The notes beneath the pieces are model-generated. The model was not told the origin of the DNA and did not search any database. It saw nothing but the letters and a program-made list of their open reading frames with translations. The position numbers were made by a program, and so were the translations under genes. Source: Rhabdophis nuchalis (lineage: Eukaryota > Chordata > Lepidosauria > Squamata > Natricidae). From it: DNA of 64,000 nucleotides. The stretch covers positions 202,826,105 through 202,890,104 of the forward strand of contig CM077643.1 of the NCBI GenBank assembly GCA_039707465.1. Reading direction: 5' to 3'. Below are positions 23,234 to 33,789 of this stretch, one piece after another. Each line of letters starts with the position of its first letter. Position 1 is the stretch's first letter.

Positions 23234-24605
23234 CCATGTTTCCCTGAAAATAAGACAGTTTCTTATTTTCTTTTGACCCCCCCCCCAAAATGTCTTGGGC
23301 CTTATTATTAGGGGAGGGCTTTTGGGGTTGCCGGGCAGCTGCTCTCTTGCGAGTGGACTCCTGAAGAGCCAGGCACAGCCTCAGAGGTGAACAACTGTGT
23401 TGTGCTGTCGCAGCAGCGCAACCCAGCAGCCATGAGGTGACTCATGAGCAGTCGCCTGGCAAACTCCCTTTCCAGGCAGGCAGAGCACCTCTCATCGACC
23501 TAAGGGTATCCCAAAGGCGCCAAGCCACATGAGCGCCTGTTCTCCATTCCTGGCTCCCGTGACTTCGTGCCTTCAGGATACTTCTAGGTTAGTGAGTGGC
23601 AGTACCCAGCTGGAGGGGGTGTTGCGCGAGTGCCTGTTTTGCTACCTGTTTGTGCGCCTCCCAGCCACACCATGCTCTGGCCCAGCTGTCCCTGCAAGGC
23701 CAGGGCACCGGCGCCAAGCCCATCCCAGCATGGCTTCTTCTGCGGCTTCCAAACCCTGGCGGTTGGCTGCCGAGTCTTCCGGAAGTTGCTGCTCTGGGAC
23801 TGCGCTGTATGGTTGTGGGCTGGCTGCCAGAAGACTCTTCCGGCAGCCAGTACACAACTATAGAGCATATTCCCAGAGTGGCCACTACTGGAAGACTCAG
23901 CAGCCGACCTCTGGGGTTTGGAAGCCGCAAAAGCTGCCATGCTGGGGTGGTGTCGACCCCCTGGCCCTGTGGGGAGAGTTGGGCCAGGGCATGGTGAGGC
24001 TAGGAGGTGCGTGAGTGGGGAGAGGAACAGGCGCTTGCACAAACCCCCTCTCCAGGTGGGCAGAGCGCCACTCACCAATCTAGGGGTATCCCGAAGACCC
24101 AAGCTGCGGGAGCCAGGGGGCAGGGAGCAGGTGCTCATGCGGCTTGACACCTTTGAGATACCTCTAGGTTGGTGGGTGGCACTCTGCCCGGCTGGAAAGT
24201 GGGTTTGCCAGGTGGCTGCTCGTGAGCATAGTCACCTCATGGCTGCTGGGTTGCGCTTCTGTGACAGCGCAACACAGCCGTTTGCCCCTCAAGCTCTTCA
24301 GAAGCCCGCTCACAAGAGAGCAGCCACCTGGCAACCCCCCTCTCCTGCATGGCACAGTGCCACTCACCGACCTAGCGGTATCCCAAAGGCACCAAGCAAT
24401 GTGAGTGCCTTTGACACATACACATACACGGCCCCTGCAGCTTGGCGCCTTCGGGATACTGCTAGGTCAGTGAGTGGTGCTCCGCCTGGCTAGAGGGGGG
24501 ATTGTCCAAGGGGCTTATTTTCAGGGAGAGCTTATATTTTTGCCCACCGGAAAAATATGGCATGGCCTTATTTTCAGGCCATCTCATATTTTTGGGGAAA
24601 CACGG
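23234..24605. mobile_element. Fold-back DNA transposon flanked by TA (mariner-like ends)
   Basis: Ends CCATGTTTCCCTGAAAATAA and the complement of TTTTTGGGGAAACACGG, bordered by TA at 23232-23233 and 24606-24607. Internal GC-rich arms are repeated in both orientations: cgacctaagggtatcccaaa (23498) against its complement near 24140, and ccatgaggtgact (23430) against agtcacctcatgg (24229). The whole 1.37 kb can fold back. No transposase. Confidence 0.75.
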
Positions 24606-24607
24606 TA

Positions 24608-25079
24608 GTCCTATATTTTTATTGTACTCTGTGTACAATAAATAAATAAATATTAGAAATCCCAAATAATTTGCATTTTCAACTATCAGAATTGTGACTT
24701 CAGCATAGCACAGGTCATTGATTTTTCTTATCCCAGTTTTAAAACCACATTCATGTTCCAGTCTAACTTCTCTCAATATATATTCATAATGAGGTCGATC
24801 GGAAGTTCTCCAGCTGAACAGATGTAGGGTGTGTGAGCTCTGAAGAGCCTCACATGAACCCTGTCTGACAAACCAATTCCAAGATCCTTTTTGGATCAGA
24901 ACCCTCCTTGAGGGGGGGGGCAAGGAAGGGACTGTGTATCATCAGATCCAGAGGGAGATAACAGGTCCCTCACAGGTTGGAGATTTGCCCTATGAATTGG
25001 AGTTGGGGCAGCACCCTGCAATATGGCTTATAAGATGCTGGCTTCCTATCTAAGCAAATGAAGAGGAGGGTGTGGAAGA
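24608..25079 (+). other. SGO2 intron segment, no feature recognised
   Basis: AT-rich, with a poly-G run at about 24912-24921. No supported gene or repeat. Confidence 0.5.
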
Positions 25080-26880
25080 GATGAAAGACTGATAAGAAAA
25101 TTTATCTAGCCCACAGCTATAAATCAAACCTGGAAAAGGCATAGAAATCTTGAGAACATAAATAATATTGATGGTCAGAAAAAGAAAAAGAAAATGGAGG
25201 GTTGAAATACCAGATCCCCCCAAAAGCTACTTGTTTGAAATAATTTCGGATAAAGGAAGGAGAAAGCAGAGAAGTGACAAACTCACTCAAATATAAACTC
25301 TAAATTTGGTTTTGGATTTGAAATAGAAACCAAACATTCTGAAGGATTTACTTTGTTTGAATTTCTTCCAACTAATATATCTTAAGCAACTCCAAAAAAA
25401 GCACTCCTTCTCACTGATAACTGATAACCTAACCTTGACTGTGCAGGAAGTTTTAATTAACCAACTGCCATTAATCAGAATTTGGAAAAGCAGGAGGCAA
25501 AGAGCAATACCTGAATCTGGCTGTTTGCAAGTTTGCCCCAAGTGATATATTTTTAGCAGCTATAATTGACTGGACCTGGAAGGTGACAAACAGAGTCAAG
25601 ACTGGGAAATACAAAGGGTTTTTTTTCTGTTTTTTTTCTTTCTCTCTGCAAAGGATTAAGATGGCCTCAGCTTCTCTTACAGTTTCACAGTAATTGAATT
25701 AAATGTAAGGTGGACCAAAATCTTGAAATAAGACTTGTATAAGTAACCGCAATTTTGGAACTGGATATTAAGGAAGAACAAAAGACCAAGATGACTCCCA
25801 TCATTCTTCCCCACAGCAACTGAAGTAGATAAATTTAAGGTGGAACAGAACTCTGAAATAAGAACTGTATAACTAACTGTAACTTTGGAACTGGACATCA
25901 TGGAAAACTGGAAATTTGAAGAACTATGTTAAAATTATAAAAATATATATAAATCATTAATATCAAGCCTAAATAGAATTCTGAATCCAGAGAAGCAGAT
26001 ATCTAAAGAAGAATTCAAAGAAGGGGGGCAAGACAATGAAGGGGTAGAAATGGAGGGAAATAAAAAGCAGACAAAAAACTCCATTGGTCCTAGCAGTGGT
26101 ATAGGGAAAATTGTAAAAAGGGCAGGTGTCCCAACAAAAGGGAATAAAAAGCAGAGAAAAGTAGTTTTGGAGGTTGTCAATGGCATAAGGAAAGATTATG
26201 CCCTAACAAAGAGAAAAATAAAATATCCTTTTGATGGTGACCTGGGGAAAATTGAAAAGAGTGAATGTGTAAAAATAAAGAAAAGAGAGAAGACAGGAAC
26301 AGAAAAATGGAACAAAAGACTTACTAGGAAAAAATCAGACAACTAGAAACTGTTATATGGGAATAAAGTTAAGATAAGGGCTTTATTCTTAAATATGGCA
26401 ATAAAATGGAGTTGCTAACTGGTAGAATATGATAATGGAAAGATAGCTAAATAAAGATTAAAATATATAGAATATGGATAAATATGAAACTGATATGGGG
26501 ATGTTGTAAAGCAGAGGTTTGTGATAATTTTGATAATTAAATTGAGTAGCAAACTGATTGAATATGATAATAGAAAGACAACTAAGCATGGGTTAAAATA
26601 TACGAAACATGGACATATATAGAATTTTTAAGATGATGAATGAAGTGAGATGTTTACTGCTTGTTATTTTATATAATAAATTAAGGGAATTGTTATGAAC
26701 ATTGAACAGTGGGGATTGCCATTTAGAGACAATTAAGGGTAATCCAATCCAAGATATGGAAAAATAGGGAGGGAACATGAAATATATCTACAATGGGAAA
26801 CTACTGAGATTAAAAGACAGAATCACAAATTGGGGGCATGTAAGGATGTATAATTATATAAACATAATGATGAGAATAGT
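25080..26880 (+). repeat. Unclassified degenerate repeat with internal duplications
   Basis: Two roughly 120-bp tandem copies around gtaaggtggaccaaaatc (25700) and ttaaggtggaacagaact (25835), and another pair around tggagttgctaactggtagaat (26409) and gagtagcaaactgattgaat (26545). A 98-codon lysine-rich ORF (26050-26346) has GNKKQ twice. It resembles UTR or ORF1-linker sequence of L1-type elements, but I cannot assign it. Confidence 0.3.
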
Positions 26881-26885
26881 GGGGT

Positions 26886-27396
26886 TAAGCAAGATGGAGG
26901 TGCTGGAGAATTAGCTCCACCGAGAAGGAGAATGCTTGCCCGACAGGCCCTGGGTATGTTGCCAATGCCGGGCCACAAATATTCCATCATAGGCTCCAGT
27001 AACATCTGAGGGAGCCAATAGTGCAAAAACTGTTGGGGAGAGACGGCGGGTACGTGTTCGTTTCATTTGTTTCCCTCTGGGCTCCGGGCTGAGAGCGTTT
27101 TGACATCGGGGCATGCGTGGTTGGCGCAGTTGGCGCTGCCCCCCCCGCTCCTCCCGCTTTGTTTGGTGTTTCTACTGACTCGTTTGTGTTGCTGACTTCT
27201 TTCTACCTGAAACCATTGCTCATCTGATTTTTTTTTTTGGGCTGATATGATCATCGTGTTGTTTACCTGCTCGTTGTTGGGGGCTGGCGGGCAGTTAGGC
27301 GCCGGGCTTTTGGCTGCTCCCTAAACAACCTGACATTACATCATAGCCGCCGCCGCCGCCGCTGCTGCCGCCCTGACTCGGCTCCTATTTATCGAC
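26886..27396 (+). mobile_element. Probable 5' UTR of the LINE at 28655-32630
   Basis: GC-rich, with (CCG)n at about 27347-27366. Split from the LINE body by an LTR-element insertion whose 5-bp TSD proves that 27401 and 28650 were once adjacent. Assignment to the LINE is inferred from position only. Confidence 0.45.
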
Positions 27397-27401
27397 CTAA
27401 T

Positions 27402-27713
27402 TGTTAAGTTCCCTGAAAAGAGGGGTCCAGACCAGGTTTGCTCAGAAAAACCAATGCCGTTTATTGTAGGCAGCAATATAATAAGACAACTAATTACAAG
27501 ACAGAATTGTGCGGTAGACAGGGGCTCCCGCGTTTGATAGCTACTTATATATGGAGCTGTCAAACGGGGAGCCAATCAGGCCGCGGCAAGAGCCGGCTTC
27601 CCGCCAGGCGCGCCTTAGCCAATCAGGCGCGACTAGCGGTTAGCCGGCTTGCTACAGCCTGTCTCCATGGCTTCAAGCGGCAGCCTGGAAGACCTGCGGC
27701 CGGTCGTAAGTCC
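27402..27713 (-). repeat. 3' LTR, 5'-truncated
   Basis: Matches the other LTR with three substitutions but lacks the TGTTGTGTCC start. It is joined directly to gag near 27704-27713. Confidence 0.88.
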
Positions 27714-28272
27714 GAGCCTCGTCCACCGCCTGCTCCAGCGTTAGCTCCGTGCGGGCCAGCAGGCGCCTCCTGAGGCGGATTTCCCTGAGCCCCCAAATAA
27801 ACTGCTCGAGTAGCGATTCGCCTAGGAAGGCGGAGGCGAAATCGCAGGGGATGGCGGCTACTCGGAGTGCCTGAAGGAAATCGGCCACCGACTGGCCCGG
27901 TTTCTGGAGGCACTTCCGAAAGGCGAACCGATGTGTCATCCGCGACGGCACCGGGGTGTAGTGGGCCTGGAGCCGCTCGATCAGGGTGTCCCACGGGACG
28001 TCGTACACCTCAGTCGGCGCGGCCACGGTGCGGGCGGTTGCGAAGAGCTCTGGGCCGCCGCAGCCCAGAAAATGCCCCAATTTCCTGGCCGGAGGCAGCG
28101 CCCCGTAATCATTGGCCAGGATAAAGCATTCGAAGCGTGCCATAAACGAGACCCAGGTCTCCTTTGTAGAGTCAAAAGGAGCGAAGGGAGGAACCAATCT
28201 CATTGCCAATCGTATCGCTAACGAAAAATCGGAAAAGAAAAAAATTGTACGTGAGGAAATTATACTCCCCAC
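27673..28272 (-). pseudogene. Partial gag of the Ty3-type element (fused into LTR)
   Basis: About 186 codons of capsid-like gag (retrotransposon gag fold: KETWVSFMARFECFILANDY, then YTPVPSRMTHRFAFRKCLQK and SVADFLQALRVAA), followed by read-through into the LTR. The nucleocapsid and the C-terminal part are gone. Confidence 0.8.
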
Positions 28273-28309
28273 GAGTCGAGCTCTGCCTGGCCCCAGCCCT
28301 CGTCGCCAG

Positions 28310-28649
28310 TGTTAAGTTCCCTGAAAAGAGGGGTCCAGACCAGGTTTGCTCAGAAAAACCAATGCCGTTTATTGCAGGCAGCAATATAATAAGACAACTA
28401 ATTACAAGACAGAATTGTGCGGTAGACAGGGGCTCCCGCGTTTGACAGCTACTTATATATGGAGCTGTCAAACGGGGAGCCAATCAGGCCGCGGCAAGAG
28501 CCGGCTTCCCGCCAGGCGCGCCTTAGCCAATCAGGCGCGACTAACGGTTAGCCGGCTTGCTACAGCCTGTCTCCATGGCTTCAAGCGGCAGCCTGGAAGA
28601 CCTGCGGCCGGTCGTAAGTCGAGACCGGTCGCAGGTCGAGGACACAACA
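28310..28649 (-). repeat. 5' LTR (340 bp)
   Basis: TG...CA ends on the minus strand. Carries a TATA-like stretch (complement of cttatatatggag, 28452), repeated ccaatcagg boxes in U3 and an AATAAA-type signal (complement at 28367). Confidence 0.88.
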
Positions 28650-28654
28650 CTAAT

Positions 28655-31600
28655 GTCCTTCGTCTCTGTCATCTGTCTGCCGCTGCCTGGACATCTCGGA
28701 CATCAGCTGGACCCCGACCGCATCCCGGTCATGGCCGGCCTTGGCTGGCTCTGACCAGGGAGTGGCCTGAACATTGTGGTTACGCCGCCGGGATCGCTGA
28801 CTGCTCACCATGGTCATGTCCACACTATCCCTTCTATTTGTCTGCCACTCTTCTTGTTTTTCTCAGACTGTGGTTGCGTGTTCTAATTATGTTTTTGCAT
28901 GGCTGCCTCGTCATTTTCATCATCGTTCTCAACATCCGGTCGTCACCCTGCCCCTTGTGTCCTGGTCTCCACACCCCGTCACCTTTCCCCTTTTACTAGT
29001 TTGTTTGCTGCCCCCTGGCCATTTATTTCCGCAATGATCCATCCTGCAATGACCTGCACTTCGACCTGCACTGCCGGGTATCCTGCGCGGCGCGGGTTCG
29101 CCCATCATCGTCACTACTGTCCTCTGTCATCGGACATGTACATTTAGGACTGCAGGGCTCTGACATTTCAGATATGCTCTTTCACAATCTGAGCCTCAGT
29201 TTTTGGTGGGCGATGCAGACTTGCACTTGCACTTTAAAGTCCTTAAAGTCCTTAAGGTCTTGGCTCAGCGAAAATGCCTTTTATCATGACTGTGGGCCTG
29301 TTATTTGTCATCAGGGCAGTGCTCTCTCCTTGACAATTTATGTATTCTGCTGCAGACCTCCATGCATTACGAGAGTCCCCTCTCTCACATGTCTGGCCCT
29401 CCACATTAACGAGGGCCCACCTTAATGACGGATTTATTAATCTCGAGAGGTGGCGGAAGCGGAAGTTAAGGGTTTTTTTTAATGGTTTTTTAGTTCGGTT
29501 TGTAAGGGGTCACAGGGAGGGGGGAAGGATTAATCAGGCTGAGGAGGAGATCAGTGCCAAGCCGGCTGGCGGAGTTAATAAGGAAGCGGGTGGGTCCTAC
29601 AAGGGGGGAGGGTCAAGGGCCATTCTAACAGAGGGGTTTTCCATCTGGATGATCGTGGGGAGGGGTAGGTACGATGGTAGACAAAGATCTCATCACCGGT
29701 TGGGTTAACGTGGCCGATGGGTACGAGCGGTCACATGCCCCAACCCCCGCAATCTAGGTGGTCAGGGTTCGCAGAGCCAGGGCCCTAGACTGATGCTATG
29801 CAACGCCAGGTCCGTTGTCAACAAAGCCCCCCTCATTAACGACCTTGTGTCGGAGGGGGAGCCGGACCTGGTGGGAATTACAGAGACCTGATTGTATACC
29901 TGGCTCCCCGCTATGTATCAGCAGCCCTGCCCGAGCTCCTCGAGGTGATCGCCGAGATGGCGGTTGAGACCCCCAGACTGTTAGTCATGGGGGACTTTAA
30001 CCTGCCATCAGTAGGCAAAGCATCCGAGGTAGCTCGGGAGTTCATGGCCTCCATGATGGCCATGGACCTGACCCAAGTAATTCAGGGCCCCACGCACGAG
30101 GGTGGACACACACTGGATCTCATTTTTGTCTCTGGCCAGTGGATGAGTGATCTTGGAGTAGGGGATTTAGCCATCATACCCCTGTCATGGTCAGATCACT
30201 CACTTCTCCGGCTCGACTTTCCCACCGCTACACCCCACTGTGGGGAGGCGGAGCCTGAATTTCCAAAATGGTTCCGCCCCAGGCGCCTGATGGAACCTGA
30301 AAGGTTCCAGACAGAGCTTGGGCCATTACCTGTGGCCCTGACCCGCCCCCCGACGGAGGACCTGGTGGCTGCATGGAATATTGCGGCCACTGGGGCCTTG
30401 GACCGGGTCGCGCCTTTGCGGCCTCTCTTGTGGCAGCAAGCCACCCAGGCTCCTTGGTTCTCCGAGGAGTTGAGGGTGATGAAGCGCCGCAAGAGACGCC
30501 TAGAGAGGAGATGGAGATCCACACGCTATGAATCTGACCAAACACAAGTAAGATCCCATTTGAGGACTTACCTTGTAGCGATAAGAGTGGCCAGGCGTCA
30601 GCACTGTGAAACTCTTATCACGTCCACAGATAACCGTCCTGCCACCCTGTTTGGGGTGACCCGCTCCCTCCTCCAACAAAGGCCGCGGGAAGCCCCCTTG
30701 CAGGGCAGGGCAGAGGAATTTGGGGAGTATCTGCAGGACAAAATCGCTCAGATTCGGAGTGAGTTGGCCTCCACTGAAAGTGGTCTAGGGGGGACGTTGG
30801 AGGCTGGTCTTGAGACACCATCCTGGGAGGAGTTTGACTCTGTTACTTCCGAAGATATGGACAGGTTACGTAGGCAACTGAGAGCCACCACATGTTTATT
30901 GGACCCATGCCCCTCCTGGCTTGTACTGGCAACCTGGGAGGTCTCACGAGGCTGGCTCCAGGAAATAGTGAACGCTTCTTTGAGTGAGGGGTTCTTGCCT
31001 ACCGTCTTGAAAGAGGCGGTGGTGAGGCCTCTCATCAAGAAGCCTTCCCTGGACCCAGCATTGTTAGTAAATTATCGTCCGGTCTCCAACCTTCACTTTT
31101 TGGCAAAGGTGTAGAGAGTGTGGTGGCACAACAGTTTCCACGTCACCTGGAGGAAATTGATTATGTGGACCCGCGCCAGTCCGGTTTCCGGCCCGGACAC
31201 AGCACTGAGACGGCATTGGTCGTGTTGGTAGATGATTTCTGGAGGGCCAGAGATGGGGGTTGTTCCTCCATCCTGGTCCTATTAGACCTCTCGGCGACTT
31301 TTGATACCATTGACCATGGTATCCTCTTGCATCGACTGGAGGGGTTGGGGGTGAGAGGCACCGTCTTGCGGTGGTTCTCCTCCTACCTCTCCTGTTGATC
31401 GCAATTTGTATTGGCAGGGGGGCAGAGGTCGACCTCAAGGCCACTCACTTGTGGGGTACCTCAGGGGTCGGTCCTCTCGCCACTCCTGTTCAATGCATAT
31501 ATGAAGTCGCTGGGTGAGATCATCCGTGGTTTTGGGGTAGAGTACCACCTGTATGCGGATGACACCCAGCTATACATTTCTACCCCAAACCACCCCAACG

Positions 31601-32630
31601 ATGTCGTTGAAGTGATGGCCCGGTGTCTGGAGGCCGTATGGATCTGGATGGGAAAGAACAGACTCAAACTCAACCCGTCCAAGACTGAGTGGCTGTGGTT
31701 ACCGGCGCCCCGGTACAACCAATTGACTCCATCACTGGCCATAGGGGGCGAACATCTAGCCCCCGTGGATCGGGCACCCAACTTAGGCGTCCTCCTGGAT
31801 ACCCAGCTGTCTTTAGAAGACCATGTGACAGCCGTGGCCAGGGGGGCATTCTACCAGGTTCGCCTGGTGCGCCAGTTGCGTCCCCTCTTGGACCGGGACG
31901 CCCTTCGCACAGTCACTCATGCGCTTGTGACGTCCTGCCTAGACTACTGCAATGCTTTCTACATGGGGCTCCCCTTGAGATGCACCCGAAGACTACAGCT
32001 AGTCCAGAATGCAGCTGCGCGGGTAATTTTGGGAGCTTCCAGATACTCCCACGTAACACCGCTCCTGCGCGAGCTGCACTGGCTGCCTGTGGCCTTTCGG
32101 GTGCGTTTCAAGGTGTTGATCACCATCTTTAAAACGCTCCATGGCACAGGACCAAGCTATTTGCGGGATCGTATCCTGCCCCATACATCCCTTCAGCCGA
32201 TTCGCTCCCACAGAGAGGGACTTCTCCGGGTGCCGTCCACTAGGCAATGCCAATGGGTGACGCCCAGGGGAAGGGCCTTCTCTGTGATGGGCCCGACCCT
32301 TTGGAATGACCTACCCCCCGATATTAGAACCACCACGGACCTCCGCTCCTTCCGCCAAAAAGTAAAGACATATCTGTTAATCAGGCCGGCCTGGCCTAAT
32401 CTCTATTCCTCGTCCCAGCCTGTAGCTTAAATTGTTTTAATTAGGTTTTAATTGGGAGTTAGTTTTAATGTTTCTATAAATTTTTAGTACAGGATTATTC
32501 GTTTAATTCGGTTTTAAATTATGTATTTATTGTAATGTTTTATATGTTCTTAAGTTTCCTGTACACCGCCCCAAGTCCCTTCGGGGAGAGGGGGCGGTTT
32601 AGAAATTTGAATAAATAATAATAATAATAA
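28655..32630 (+). mobile_element. L2/CR1-clade LINE, copy A
   Basis: The endonuclease ORF (29945-31114) has VMGDFNLPSVG and SDHSLLRLDF. The RT has KKPSLDPALLVNYRPVSNL, QSGFRPGHSTETALVVLVDD and YADD at about 31552, then the C-terminal [20 protein letters not shown] (31411-32430). 3' UTR with the hairpin-like ccgccccaagtcccttcggg and an (AAT)n tail at 32612-32630. Compared with copy B, about 217 bp are missing after gagacctg (29889), there is a frameshift near 31110 and a TGA at 31396. 5' UTR reaches the LTR insertion. Confidence 0.88.
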
Positions 32631-32639
32631 CCAGGTCCA

Positions 32640-33128
32640 CATCTCAGGGCGGGTTTAAAAGCACAATGACTATATATGTATACTTTTTGTTATTTTGTTT
32701 TAAGAAAGGAGGAGAATACAGGTTAAAATTAAATATGTATGGTGAAAAGGAATTATAAATACCATCAACATAAAATGGAGCTTGCTCAGAAGCTGAAATA
32801 CACCAAATAAATGAGATGAAGAATGGAAAGTAGAGGAGAGAGAGAGAAGAGGGGGAGAGGAGAGAGGGCAGGGGGGAGAGGAGGAGAGAAATGAGGAGTG
32901 GAAAGGAGGGAGCAGAAGGAGAGAGGAAGTGGAAGTAGACAAGGGAAGGATGACAAAGGGGAGAAAGGGGGTAGGGAAGGGGAGGAGAGAGGGAGAAGAA
33001 AGTGATGGATAGGGTACAAATATGATGTATGGAGAGCAGAAGAGCCAATAATTGGTTTTGGGGAATTGTTGGTAAGATGAATTGATGTAAACATTTAACA
33101 ATATGATATGATGTTTGTTATATAATAG
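32640..33128 (+). other. Intron segment with GA-rich microsatellite
   Basis: A (GA/GGA)n-rich stretch at about 32825-33000. The opposite strand gives a meaningless Ser/Leu/Pro ORF. No gene. Confidence 0.6.
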
Positions 33129-33590
33129 TTAAGGTGACCTGATTTTTCAATTTGTAAAGCGGGACACCATTGAGCGGGTGGGAGGGGAAGGCTACCTGCA
33201 GTTCCACGGGGACGCTGTACTGAGCCCACGGAGCAAATAGAGGCTTTTGCTGAAGTGGCGTGTGAGGGGACCTGCCTTGGGGACTGCGGGGCTGCTGGAA
33301 GCTGAGGCCCCCAAAGGCGCTGACCAGGCTATCTTCCATAGCGGCAGCAGCTGCACATCCTCATCTCCAGCGCCGCATGACTTGAGGCAGGCAGCGCGCC
33401 CAGCTCTGCTCTGCCCTTGTTTTCTGGGAGCGGAGTGCAGGGCTGCACCAAAGGAGCCAGGCGAAAGCAAAAATGGTGCTTTGGATGCCCCCCCACCTCC
33501 GAGGATGGTAAAGCGGGACTTTTTTAAACCACCACAGGTTGTTTCAAATCAGGACTGTCCTGCCAAAAGCGGGACGTCTGGTCACCTTAA
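33129..33590. mobile_element. DNA transposon with GGTGACC ends, TTAA-bordered
   Basis: Starts TTAAGGTGACCTGATTTTTC and ends GGACGTCTGGTCACCTTAA; inner text shares gcgggac motifs near each end. TTAA at both borders would suit piggyBac-like insertion, but TAATAG also flanks both sides, so the TSD is ambiguous. No transposase. Confidence 0.65.
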
Positions 33591-33789
33591 TAATAGTATA
33601 CATGTGATTATATGTTATGAAAATGAAAAAATGAAAAACTTTATAAATAATATATATTCATCATAAGTTGAATAAATAAATATACAGCTTTATTCCATTC
33701 CTTCATTGATTTGCAACCTGTCTGTTTCACCATAGATGATATTATGCACTGGTATCCTTTAATGTACCAATTCAAGATTAGAATCTCCT

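Larger units (their letters stand above)
27402..28649 (-). mobile_element. Deleted Ty3-type LTR retrotransposon: LTR-gag-LTR
   Basis: On the minus strand, an LTR at 28649-28310 (TGTTGTGTCC ... GGAACTTAACA) is followed by ACTGGCGACGAGG (primer-site region), a partial gag, and directly a second LTR ending at 27402. Both outer flanks are CTAAT (27397-27401, 28650-28654), a 5-bp TSD. The downstream LTR lacks its first 36 bp or so, and pol is missing altogether. Only three differences are seen over about 305 bp between the LTRs, so the insertion is young. Confidence 0.92.

Noticed and set aside
23529..24493. Several 100-190-aa ORFs on both strands
   Set aside because: They fall in the GC-rich fold-back element; mirrored ORFs on both strands reflect its inverted repeats.
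27673..28272. Domesticated gag gene (199-aa ORF)
   Set aside because: It lies between young LTRs with a 5-bp TSD and runs into LTR sequence at its end, so it is a deleted retrotransposon and not an exapted gene.
29945..32430. A host gene encoding an endonuclease/reverse transcriptase
   Set aside because: Same family as copies B and C, with a LINE 3' end and tail, a deletion, a frameshift and a stop; it is a retrotransposon.
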